The notes beneath the pieces were generated by a model. The model did not search any database. It was not told the origin of the DNA and saw nothing but the letters and a program-made list of their open reading frames with translations. From NCBI GenBank assembly GCA_004193595.1, contig RPGQ01000058.1:6407-54819 (forward strand): 48,413 bases of DNA. The letters run 5' to 3'. Every line of letters starts with the position of its first letter. Position 1 is the first letter of the stretch. Position numbers and translations under genes: made by a program. The stretch comes from Desulfobacteraceae bacterium Eth-SRB2. Its GTDB lineage: Bacteria > Desulfobacterota > Desulfobacteria > Desulfobacterales > UBA11574. Positions 40,301 to 48,413 of the stretch are shown piece after piece.

Positions 40301-40504
40301 TTTTCAGTTGGCTGCTCGCCAGGAGTTGATTTGATCGGGGATGGGCAGAATAGAACCATCCTTGTCTTTGGATTTGCTCTTTATGAATCGTTTTATCGTT
40401 TGTAACATTTTAGAAGAAATCGCCCAAGGAAAGGTTTTTATCCGGGATGGCTCCCCATTATCAGGAGCCATCTTTGGAAACATTCATGTGAACGTGCCTT
40501 ATCT

Positions 40505-40545
40505 TTTCATAATTGCGCCATGTTCCGTAAAGGCATAAGGAAGCG
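40505..40545 (-). pseudogene. ORF6N-domain remnant
   Basis: The minus strand codes LPYAFTEHGAIMKR followed by TAA. LPYxFTEHG is a hallmark of ORF6N/antirepressor DNA-binding domains. Only this short piece is left. Confidence 0.45.
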
Positions 40546-40581
40546 TTTTTGAGTTCGAACCTGACGTCCCCTAAGTCTAAA

Positions 40582-40740
40582 CTACAGTAACTTTATGCAC
40601 ATATTTTTCCCACACAGATCCATAATGACCTTCCGCCACCACACGCAAAGGAAAACCATGCTTTTGCGGAAGGGGCTTTCCGTTTACCGCATAGGCTAAA
40701 AAAACCTTATTGGAAAGGGCTGAGCAAAATCTGGCTAAAA
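40582..40740 (-). pseudogene. C-terminal remnant of a sulfite-oxidase-type molybdopterin enzyme
   Basis: On the minus strand the frame reads FLAYAVNGKPLPQKHGFPLRVVAEGHYGSVWEKYVHKVTVV, then TAG at 40584-40582 (key parts: LAYAVNGKPLP, HGFPLRVV, WEKYV). This is the end of the oxidoreductase molybdopterin-binding domain (YedY/sulfite oxidase). All upstream coding sequence is missing; the sequence before 40740 belongs to another gene's remains. Confidence 0.75.
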
Positions 40741-42397
40741 AAACACATTAAAGAAATTTCGTGAAGCGCGGTTTATCTCCCTGGCGATCGTTTCTTTTGA
40801 GAAATGGGCGAAACCTGATGACAACGCCGCCTATGAGTTTCTACTATCCCTTGGCTCGATAGTCGTTTCGGAAATGATTGCGCTGTATGGAAAAGGGGAG
40901 AGGCCGGAAATTCAAAGTTTAATATTAAAGCTGTTGAATAAATTCCCGGAAGAAACATGTCTTGAAGCCGCCATGGCTTCAGTATCCCTCAACCATCCTT
41001 TGTAATCACCATGCTCACCCTGGTTCGTAAGTTAGGAACAGAAAAAGACGTTTCTATTGTGAAAAGGCTTTTGGAACATCATGATGCCGATGTTCGAATA
41101 TCGGCACGGGTCACTATAATTGAGTTGGGAGATCCTGAAGGGCCGGATGTTATCAGGAATTTTCTCAGATCATTTCATACCAAAGAAAAATATAAAGTTA
41201 TTGAAATGATAGGTACTTATAAAATGGCCGATATGGTACCAGATTTGATCTCTGCTATACCTCGGTGGACATTATTTAAGTTCCAATATGAAAAAAATGA
41301 GACCATTATCACCGCCCTTGGTAAAATTGGAAATCCAAGCCAGTGTTCAATAGGGATGAGCAATGATATCAGATTTAAAAAACCCAGAACAAATCGAAAG
41401 GTCATATCCAATATTAACGCTGCTGTAACAAACATGCGCCTTTATTCGACCAAACACCCTAAGATCAATCGCTACCTTGAAGATGCATATGGAGAACTTT
41501 ACAGATTGTCTCTCGATAAGTCGCTTACTACCATTATGTTGATTGATGATCAGATGGTTGTTGATAATGTACCCCTCAAGAACAGGGGGTCCCGTGGGGA
41601 CCAATTTGCTCGCATACTAAAAGAAAATGCTATTGAGCATATCACTTTCAAATCTGGAGTATCCAAACAGGACTTCTATTTTCTCGTCAAACAACTCGCC
41701 AATCCTGAAGGTGAAACCATAAAAAGCAGTGAATATCTGAAACTCGGCAAGGTTGAATTACGCGTCGATGAAAAAACCGTAACACAAGAAGACATCACCC
41801 TATCAGACGATGAAAAAGAACATCTATTGGCCCTTCGCTCGGTTCGGGATGATAAACTCGGTGAAATTCGAATAATGTGCAGCCAGATTTCGGAACGTAA
41901 ATCCATAGATATTCAGGCGGTAGATGAATTGATTAAAGCCTTCATTCGCGGTTTTTCCTATGGAATTAATCCAATTCATATGCTGGCCAAACTTAAGTCT
42001 GTTGATGAATATACTTTTACGCATGTTGTCAATGTGTGTATACTTACCATGAGTCAAGCTGAATCTTTAGGATTCAAAGGTGAGCAGCTCTATGAGATTG
42101 GAATCGCAGCAGTTCTTCACGATTCGGGAAAGTTGTTTATTCCCGATGAAATTTTGAATAAACCAGGCAGGTTAACGGACAATGAACGATCGATTATTGA
42201 GACACACACCGTAAAAGGAGCTCAGTATATACTGATTGAAAAATATTTCAAAATTGGCAGCCCCCGGGCACTTGAACATCACATTAAGTACGACGGTACG
42301 GGTTATCCGAATATATCAAAAATGGGCCCAATATCGTTAGTCAAATCGATTGCCATCGCAATTTTATTTTGATGCCATGCGGTAGTCGACGAGTTTG
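40741..42397 (+). pseudogene. HEAT-repeat protein joined to HD-GYP phosphodiesterase, frameshifted
   Basis: HEAT-like repeats begin at about 40749 (KKFREARFISLAIVSFEKW) and continue to 41000, where one base is missing in CATCCTTTG; adding a T restores the frame with the ORF at 41011. That ORF (453 codons) joins a HEAT tail ending TALGKIGNPSQ to MSNDIRFKKPRT, the start of an HD-GYP protein. Its catalytic region has HDSGK and EHHIKYDGTGYPN. After LVKSIAIAI the frame is lost again near 42370, where a shifted frame resumes FDAMR before a stop. The gene would normally degrade cyclic di-GMP; here it is broken twice. Confidence 0.8.
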
Positions 42398-42800
42398 GCG
42401 ATGCTAAACCGGTAAATGCCACTGTAAAAAATTTTGACCTATTGTGCGCACATCATTTAATCCTCTGCTGGTTGACAATTTTTAAAAGCCACTTCCAACG
42501 AAAAATAAACCTATTACTCAAGATTTATGTTTCTGCTATCGATCAACGCTCAGATATTACGTAAGCACTCTTTGTGTTTCGTATATCATATAAGGGGCAA
42601 ACCTCTCTTTAACCGGGGAACCCTGAAACCCGATAACATTCGCTCAGGGATGCGAGGTCCGATAATCTGGGCTTATCGTTCCTAACCTGAATTCTTTATT
42701 AAGAATTCGCTCAACTCATTATATGGTTTAATCACAAATTGTGACTTCAAAATTCAGAAGAATAAAACAACCATATAATATCGCCGTACAAAATGCAAAA
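42398..42800. other. Gap after the HD-GYP remnant
   Basis: No gene or repeat is recognised here. A 70-residue ORF further on at 42868 is built from intergenic repeat sequence and is not supported. Confidence 0.4.
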
Positions 42801-42866
42801 CAGAAAACGCATAATTTCAAAGTGCGTTCCGGAAATACATCCCGATTATTGATGAGGGGGTTAAGG
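42801..42866 (+). repeat. 65-bp repeat, left copy of an inverted pair
   Basis: From CAGAAAACGCATAATTTC to GGGTTAAGG, this is the near-perfect reverse complement of 46416-46479. The pair bounds a 3.6-kb segment that contains the Cache gene, the transposase remnant and the DUF1016 remnant. Between 42867 and 43296 there are only short TCCAATACTCCA-type intergenic repeats. Confidence 0.8.
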
Positions 42867-43296
42867 CATGTTCAGCATGAACGTCCGCAAGGACCTAAAG
42901 ACTGAAAAATTTTATTGCCCTAAAAACCTGGTCCCTCCCTCCGCCGTAGGCCCTATGGGCCGGAGGTTGGCTGCTCCGTCCCGCATTGCGGGAGTCAGAG
43001 ATCAATGGCTCCCAAGTTCCGTAGAATCATCAAACGGAGTAATGGAGCGTTGGAGTGTTAGACTTAAAAAAGAGCTTTAAATTTCAGATTTTCTCCAGGG
43101 ATCTGTTTTCTGAGAGCGATGAAAAAAGGGTTTCTTCCATTACCCACCACTCCAATACTCCAGCACTCGGTAAATCGTTAAATGCCGGCAAACTAAATCC
43201 CCTCTGGGGATAATCAAAGCCGGGCCTTCTGGACCCGGATCTTTATTCTTTGGAGCCTGCCAAACCGTGCTGACAAGATAGAAGGGTGGAAAGAAA

Positions 43297-44337
43297 ATGA
43301 TGAAAAAAAGAACTAATTTTATCAAACTCATCAAATTATAGGGAATCATTTTTCTGTTGGGGATGGGTGTAAGTATTGTTGCCATTGATGTTATAGGCTC
43401 TCATCGTGATTTCACTTTCCGCGCCGATCAAATGCGAGCAGATTACATTGCCCGTCAGAAAAAAATAATCAAACAGGAAGTTAACCGTGTTGTTGATTTG
43501 ATTTCTTATGAAAAAGCACAAAGTGAGATATTGACAAAAAGGAAAATCAAAGCAAGGGTTTATGAGGCCTATTCTATGGCTCAGAATATCTATCAACAGA
43601 ATAAAACCGCAAAAAGCGAGGCTGAAATTCAGCAAATGATCCTGGATGTTTTAAGACCCATCCGATTTGAATACAGAAGCGGTTATTATTTTGCCACTCG
43701 TCTGGATGGCGTTGAGATGCTCTTTGCCGATAAACCGAAAATGGAAGGATTAAATCTGTTGGATTTGCAGGATACACGCGGCCAATATGTGATTAAAGAT
43801 ATGATCGCAATCGCGAAGCAATCCGGGGAAGGCTTTTATGAATACCACTGGACAAAACCGGATTCGGCAGGGAATGACTTTAAAAAAATATCTTTTATCA
43901 AGCGATTTGAGCCATACCATTGGTTTATCGGGACCGGTTTGTATGTTGATGATGTTGAAGGTCAAATTAAAACAAACCTGCTTTCGACCATCAGCAGAAT
44001 ACGGTTTGGCAAAGAAGGATATATTTTTATTAACCGATTAAACGGGAATACTTTAGTGTCAAATGGAAAGCTTTTTTCCGGAACAAAAAAACTATGGGAA
44101 GTTTTTAATAAAAACCCTGGAAAAATGAGAGATATTTTTGACAAGGAGTATAATGCCGCTTTAAAACCTGAAGGTGATTATATTTATCTGAAGTTTCCCA
44201 GTTTTAAATTCAGCGCGGATAAAAAACGCAAAACTCGATTTAAAATTTCAACGATATCAGATAGTTATAAAAGCTACTTCGGTCTTCAACCCATTGATTT
44301 TATTACAAATAAAACCGTCAATTTCCCTAAATTTTAA
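43297..44337 (+). pseudogene. Cache-domain sensor with in-frame amber stop
   Basis: An ATG at 43297 with a good upstream GGTGG gives MMKKRTNFIKLIKL, then TAG (43339-43341), then GIIFLLGMGVSIVAIDVIG. The TAG falls inside the first membrane helix. The remaining frame carries a double Cache-type domain (YSMAQNIYQQNKTAKSE, RSGYYFATRLDGVEMLFADKPKMEGLNLLDLQD, SFIKRFEPYHWFIGTGLYVDD). It ends without any second helix, HAMP or signalling domain, and the transposase begins 113 bp after. The sensor is therefore broken at both ends, and the protein from the internal ATG at 43363 would lack its membrane anchor. Confidence 0.7.
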
Positions 44338-44450
44338 AAAATCGCAACAACAAATTTTAAATAAAATAGGTGGAAGTAGTTGTTTATCGCCGTGTTAAGT
44401 GGTATGTTTATTTTGATTAAACAAAAACACCATAACGAAGGAGGCCTCGC

Positions 44451-45620
44451 ATGTTCATACTACACGACATTCTCAAAAAACTCAAAAAAGAATTTGCACA
44501 TTCTCGAAAAGGTGAAGAGCGTGGAACATGGTTTATCTACACACTCATTGCGATCATCATTCCTTTTACTTCGTCCAAGACCTCAAATCTGTTTCGGAGT
44601 CTTAAGGGCCTTTTCGGGTTTACAGGTATTCGGAAAAAACGATACTATACTTTCATGAGATCGCCCAAGATCCCCTGGCAACGGCTTTGGCAATGTCTAT
44701 GGAAGATGATTCCCGAGCCCTTGACAAATGATTGTTTGATACTGGCTCTGGACGATTACATTAATCCAAAGACAGGTAGAAAGATCTTTGGCTGCGCCAA
44801 AATCTTCGACCATGCAGCCAAGCAAAATCAGTCAAAATATCCATGGGCTCAAAACATTGTCGCCATTGGGCTGTTAAAAATGGTTAAAGGGCGCTGGGCC
44901 TGTCTGCCTTTGAGCTATTGCTTCTATCACCTGAAGAAAAGTATTGAACAACGAAAACTGGCCTTCACAAAGCCTGAAATCGAATTTGAGACCAAAATCG
45001 AGCAGGCCGTCAACATGATAACTGATATTGCCGGTCTGTTCAGCAAAACACGTATCATAACGATAACCGATTCATGGTCATAATAACGGACTTTGGAAAC
45101 CGCTTCCTTCACAGTAATTGGGGCTGATGGCTCATATATATGTCCCGACTGAGATCAAACAATAACGTTTTCGATCTCGCCTGGACTCGTACCAAAGCGT
45201 CCCGGCGTCCTAGAAAATATGGTAAAAAACTTGGGAACGCATCATCACTGGCCGTGAAATACAAGCAATCTGGCAAATGAATACAGCGTCAATCTTTATG
45301 GCCGCAATTGCACCGTTGTAGCCTATGACCGTGTCGTGATGCTCAAAACGCCATGTGCGGTCAAAGCCGGGTCTATCGCAAGACCCGGTGGGTTGCACTT
45401 TTTTCTACTGACCTTTAATCTCTTCGTTCAAGAAATTGTCGAATACTACGGAGCCAGATGGAAGATTGAAGCGGGCCAAAGAACTCAAAAGAGATATTGG
45501 CAGCGCGGCCACACAGACCAGACATTAACTTAACGCCGCTATGAACCATCTGCACTTTTGTATGATGGCAACTTCACTTGTTTGATTTTACGCAAGTCTA
45601 CTCGGCGAAAATCCTGAGTC
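44451..45620 (+). pseudogene. DDE-type transposase, decayed
   Basis: The first 210 codons are open (MFILHDILKKLKKEF ... LILALDDYINPKTGRKIFG, an acidic DDE-like element). The rest continues only in shifted pieces: ITDSW, then after stop codons RSKPGLSQ and VEYYGARWKIEAG with further breaks. The last motif, with YYGARWKIE, is the Y(2)R(3)E(6)K-like region of IS4-type transposases. The catalytic set is split by stops and shifts. I cannot name the IS family. Good terminal inverted repeats are not seen. Confidence 0.75.
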
Positions 45621-46144
45621 GACGACACGCGTTGTTAAAGTTGTCGGAACCACTCGCTTCTTCCGATGTTCGAAGATTGATCGCCAAAGCGGCATTGACG
45701 ATAATTTAGTATACTTTGCCCCCAAAAATTCACGCAAACTGCTGTTAATTTGTAGCCGTGCTACTGCGCATCGCGGCGTGATAATTTTTATGGAAACTGT
45801 GCATATTATTACTCGCATATTAAACCAACTTCACTCCCCCAAATACAGCAAATTCCTTTTATCTATGGAATCCATGACTTGCAATGGCTTGTCGGCGCCG
45901 GGTGTATCTTGATGATGTGGAAACGGATATTGCCGTGATGCAGCAAACCAAATTAAACGATCAGATAGAAAAAATGTTTGGTTCCCAACTCGGTGTACAA
46001 AAATCTTTTATCCAGTTGGTGGCAATTCAAATGCACCTGATTTGTTTGTCACAATATTTCCCAATAATTCCAAAAATATTTTTTCAAAGAGCGAAATGTA
46101 AGATAGTAAGTCGATATTTTTCCGACATACTATCCTTATATCGA
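45621..46144. other. Degraded stretch between transposase and DUF1016 remnants
   Basis: No gene is supported. A 70-residue plus-strand frame (RRVYLDDVETDIAVMQQTKL, from 45884) has plausible codons but is broken and unrecognised. Confidence 0.35.
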
Positions 46145-46342
46145 CTAATTTACTCCAGTACGATCCGCCCTGGCGTTTGGCAACCATACGGCCAATGTCC
46201 CATCCCAATACATACGGATCATCTCGGCATTGGCAGACATTACCGCCCGGTTCTGGGCCTGCCGGATGCGCATTTTTATATCGGCCGGCAGATCGCTGTA
46301 TAGAGTCATGTCTGCCTTGTCGCCGGGAAATGGCTTTTTCAT
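46145..46342 (-). pseudogene. DUF1016 (YhcG-like) nuclease, frameshifted by 5-bp duplication
   Basis: From ATG 46342, with GGGGGAGG upstream, it reads LYSDLPADIKMRIRQAQNRAVMSANAEMIRMYWD, the N-terminal domain of DUF1016 proteins, then leaves the family. The bases TGGGATGGGA contain a tandem duplication of TGGGA; removing one copy restores WDIGRMVAKRQ, the family sequence, in another frame. Beyond that the PDDEXK nuclease half is missing. Confidence 0.8.
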
Positions 46343-46415
46343 GGGGCCTCCCCCAAATACCCCAGTCCTTTAAAAAAAACATCCAGCATTCTCGGGGAGG
46401 TTGATGCTAAACGTT

Positions 46416-46479
46416 CCTTAACCCCTCATCAATAATCCGGGATGTATTTCGGAACACTTTGAAATTATGCGTTTTTCTG
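46416..46479 (-). repeat. 65-bp repeat, right copy of an inverted pair
   Basis: This is the reverse complement of 42801-42866 with a few differences. It lies downstream of nothing coding, between the DUF1016 remnant and a short low-complexity stretch with GGGGCCCCGATAGCGGG and TTTAACAGGG motifs. Confidence 0.8.
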
Positions 46480-46684
46480 TCTCGTAAATTTAGCGACGGG
46501 GCCCCGATAGCGGGATCTACGCGCTGCTTCGACAGGCAGACCCACACGGATTTACCCTGTTAAATCCTCCGATGGAGGCCTACCAAAGGTAGCATTTAAC
46601 AGGGCAGGCACGGACTTCTATTTATTCAGCCAGATCGGCTGAATAAATGATGTCATCGCTCAGCGAATCAAATATTGTCGGCGC

Positions 46685-47032
46685 TCATGCATTAGGCAAT
46701 TGATTCAAAAGAACTCGGCAGGATGATTCTAATGGATCAAGCTTGCTTTGGATTACATCCCATACAAGCGGAAGGCTCACACCAAAATACTCGTGGGTCA
46801 GAATATTCCGCAACCCCACTATTTTTCGCCACTCAACTTCTGGAGATGCAACTCGAACCGGCTCCTGCAAACGCCCGGCGGCCTCGCCAATGATCTCAGG
46901 GTTTCGAATTACTGCATCCTGGGTTTTGGTATCTTTCGAAAAGGCAGTATAGTCCATACCGGCGGTATAATCGCGAATCTTGTGTATGGCTTCCAGGATA
47001 TCGTCCAAATAAAGGCGGGGATCCCTATGCAT
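46685..47032 (-). CDS. hepT: HepT-like toxin ribonuclease
   Basis: A 115-residue helical protein of the HepT/DUF86 family. It has RNILTHEY at residues 75-82, the RX4HXY motif whose Arg and His are needed for RNase activity and whose Tyr is modified by the antitoxin. It is transcribed with, and overlaps by eight bases, the MntA-type antitoxin gene upstream. HepT cleaves RNA when free. The pair usually sits in chromosomal islands, and the surrounding decayed genes fit that. The start and ending look complete. Confidence 0.88.
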   Translation of the reverse strand: MHRDPRLYLDDILEAIHKIRDYTAGMDYTAFSKDTKTQDAVIRNPEIIGEAAGRLQEPVRVASPEVEWRKIVGLRNILTHEYFGVSLPLVWDVIQSKLDPLESSCRVLLNQLPNA

Positions 47033-47324
47033 AGACGATCTCCCTTTCGATTATCGGCTTAATGCGAGGCTTCACCGTGTCCGCCATAACTAAATCCACC
47101 GGACGCTTTAGAACCTCCTCCAAACGGAACTTAAGGTCCATGTAGTGGTCGAATGTTGCCTCAGCCAACTCCACGATAATATCCACATCGCTTTCAGGAC
47201 CTTCATCGCCTTTTGCAAACGATCCGAAGACACCAATCCGCTGTACGGTGAATCGATCGGCCAGTTCGGATTGAATTCCTTTGATGATCCGCAAAACGTA
47301 GACTTTATCCTTTTGTTTTTTCAT
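47025..47324 (-). CDS. mntA: MntA-like nucleotidyltransferase antitoxin
   Basis: A 99-residue minimal nucleotidyltransferase: [23 protein letters not shown] has the GSX10DXD motif (Gly34, Ser35, Asp46, Asp48). In known pairs this antitoxin transfers AMP to the toxin's RX4HXY tyrosine and silences it. The toxin hepT follows with an overlap, so the two are translated together. The upstream region to 47817 contains only repeat-like sequence, including GGTTTCAGG/CCTGAAACC (47590-47637), and no gene. Confidence 0.88.
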   Translation of the reverse strand: MKKQKDKVYVLRIIKGIQSELADRFTVQRIGVFGSFAKGDEGPESDVDIIVELAEATFDHYMDLKFRLEEVLKRPVDLVMADTVKPRIKPIIEREIVYA

Positions 47325-47817
47325 CTGATTTTTCCCATGCTATATCATCTCTAATATTCTTAAAACACGGCTAAATCCTACTATATTAAAATATCGAAAA
47401 AAATAAAGGATTTACACATCTTAAATGTAAGATCTTATTCATCCTGATAGTCGGAGAAAAACGCAGATCCCGACATCGGGGCCCAGTTAAATCTTTTGTT
47501 CTTTATTTAACCGGGGTCGGGTGGAAATCAAGACCGTTGGTAAACGCTGATGCCTTTCTATTGACAAACCGTGGCTCCGAATTTTTTTAGGTTTCAGGTG
47601 TCAGGAATGATGAACAGAGGCGATGGAACCTGAAACCTGGCACCAGGCATACGGAAAGGAATAAATATGGGATATTTTTTAAAGCCATATTATGGGCAAT
47701 TTTAATCACCCCACCTGACAACTGACAACTGAAACCAAATATCGAGCGTGGTTTGACCGTCTTCGGTCTGATATATTATAGCTATCTCAGTCTGTTGAAC
47801 AATTTCGAAACCTAATC
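47325..47817. other. Intergenic gap with short inverted repeats
   Basis: No gene is recognised. GGTTTCAGG (47590-47598) pairs with CCTGAAACC (47629-47637), and ACCTGACAACTGACAACTG lies near 47713; both are common intergenic low-complexity repeats. A CCCGACATCGGGG palindrome lies near 47469. Confidence 0.45.
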
Positions 47818-48413
47818 TTATCCTTGCTTTATGTCTAACACCTTCCGAATTATAAATGCAAAATCACGCTTATCCAGTGGTTTTTCAATGTAATCAGAAG
47901 CGCCTATGGCATTTGCTTTTTTTTCATCTATCTTATCGCTGAATCCGGTGCATAAGATAAGAGGAATGTCCGGTCGTATGTTCAGGATTTCTTTAACCAG
48001 CTTGTCACCGGTCATTTTAGGCATGGTCAGATCAGTTATTACCAAATCGAACTGGTCCGGCTGAGATCGAAACAGCTCTAAAGCCTCGATCGGGCTTATC
48101 GTCGCTTCAACTTTATACCCCAGTCGTTCCAGTCTTTGCTGTCCCATTTTTACTAACGATTCTTCATCATCAATAAAAAGTATTCTTTCACCTCCGGTAG
48201 GAAGTTCTTCACCGGTTTCAGTTTCTACCATGGCTTCTTTTTCAACCGCGGGAAAAAAGATGTTGAACGTAGTTCCTTTTCCATCCTCGCTTTCAACTGT
48301 AATTAAACCGTTATGCCCTTTGACGATGCCGTGAACTACGGCCAAGCCCATCCCCGTGCCTTTCCCCAGTTCCTTTGTGGTAAAATAGGGATCAAAGATT
48401 CGATCAATTTTTT
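47818..48413 (-). CDS. Hybrid sensor histidine kinase, C-terminal part (runs off window)
   Basis: The frame is open to the window edge. The visible part begins with the end of a histidine-kinase ATPase domain, IFDPYFTTKELGKGTGMGLAVVHGIV (F box and G2 box), then GTTFNIFFP. After a linker comes a receiver domain with FIDDEES, the phospho-acceptor Asp in VITDLTMPKMTG, Thr in CTGFSD and Lys in IEKPLDK. There is no DNA-binding output, so the kinase is a phosphorelay hybrid. The input domain is outside the window. Confidence 0.9.
   Translation of the reverse strand, partial: KIDRIFDPYFTTKELGKGTGMGLAVVHGIVKGHNGLITVESEDGKGTTFNIFFPAVEKEAMVETETGEELPTGGERILFIDDEESLVKMGQQRLERLGYKVEATISPIEALELFRSQPDQFDLVITDLTMPKMTGDKLVKEILNIRPDIPLILCTGFSDKIDEKKANAIGASDYIEKPLDKRDFAFIIRKVLDIKQG

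Noticed and set aside
40551..40561. tRNA T-loop-like GGTTCGAACTC
   Set aside because: No cloverleaf can be built around it, and the frame there codes for part of an ORF6N remnant.
42868..43080. 70-codon ORF after the left 65-bp repeat
   Set aside because: Its sequence consists of GC-rich intergenic repeat and TGGAGTG-type units.
43297..43380. Pyrrolysine at the TAG of the Cache gene
   Set aside because: The codon sits in a membrane helix where a bulky pyrrolysine has no known role, no PYLIS-like context is apparent and the gene is truncated at its other end; a nonsense mutation is simpler.

Overview
The window reads like a chromosomal segment of a sulfate-reducer-type Desulfobacterota (Desulfobacterales-like) bacterium. 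This is an inference from gene content: a desulforedoxin-like protein, a corrinoid protein paired with a UroD-family methyltransferase, a three-subunit proton-translocating transhydrogenase, a cytidylate kinase-like protein of the type common in this group, two selenoprotein genes that would be missed by ordinary ORF calling, and many intergenic palindromic repeats. No rRNA, tRNA or CRISPR array was recognised.

Layout. 0-8 kb: a DUF523-DUF1722 protein, an FKBP-like/methyltransferase fusion, small redox and membrane genes (DUF4405, half-size GDT1-like exchanger, desulforedoxin-like), an aldehyde dehydrogenase-like protein and a DEAD-box RNA helicase with an attenuator-like leader. 8-17 kb: ABC-F protein Uup, a two-gene ABC exporter, an RlmL-like rRNA methyltransferase, a YprB-like nuclease and a FAD/NAD(P)-binding protein. 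17-24.3 kb: a ferritin-like/response-regulator fusion, a zinc-ribbon protein, EcsC, several gene remnants, a methyltransferase-like membrane protein, an MFS exporter and a molybdenum-cofactor-carrier-like protein. 24.4-27.5 kb: the pntAA-pntAB-pntB operon with a visible promoter. 28-36 kb: YkgJ-like and ZIP genes, RAYT transposase remnants, a lipoprotein, the corrinoid/UroD pair, a GFA protein and the two adjacent selenoprotein genes. 36.2-38.2 kb: a group II intron with its reverse transcriptase. 38.3-48.4 kb: a Fic protein, a stretch of decayed genes (molybdopterin enzyme tail, HEAT/HD-GYP fusion, Cache sensor with an amber codon, transposase, DUF1016 nuclease), a HepT-MntA toxin-antitoxin pair and the end of a hybrid histidine kinase.

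Main discoveries. (1) At 34482-34793 and 34986-35240 two minus-strand genes each carry one in-frame TGA inside a UxxC motif, each followed at the same distance by a bacterial SECIS-like hairpin; one has the GGUCU apical loop known from E. coli fdhF. (2) A family of four intergenic elements (2551-2694, 3777-3997, 23239-23430, 32980-33123) shares two single-stranded linkers. Three of the four also share a hairpin core, while the stems between conserved parts have completely different but complementary sequences, the pattern expected of a conserved structure. (3) A second palindromic repeat family (3263-3441, 6265-6442) abuts gene ends and supplies their stop codons. (4) Two RAYT-derived copies share one internal-deletion junction, suggesting a non-autonomous element that spread after losing its catalytic domain. 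(5) The 39-46 kb region is a zone of active gene decay where individual lesions can be read base by base.
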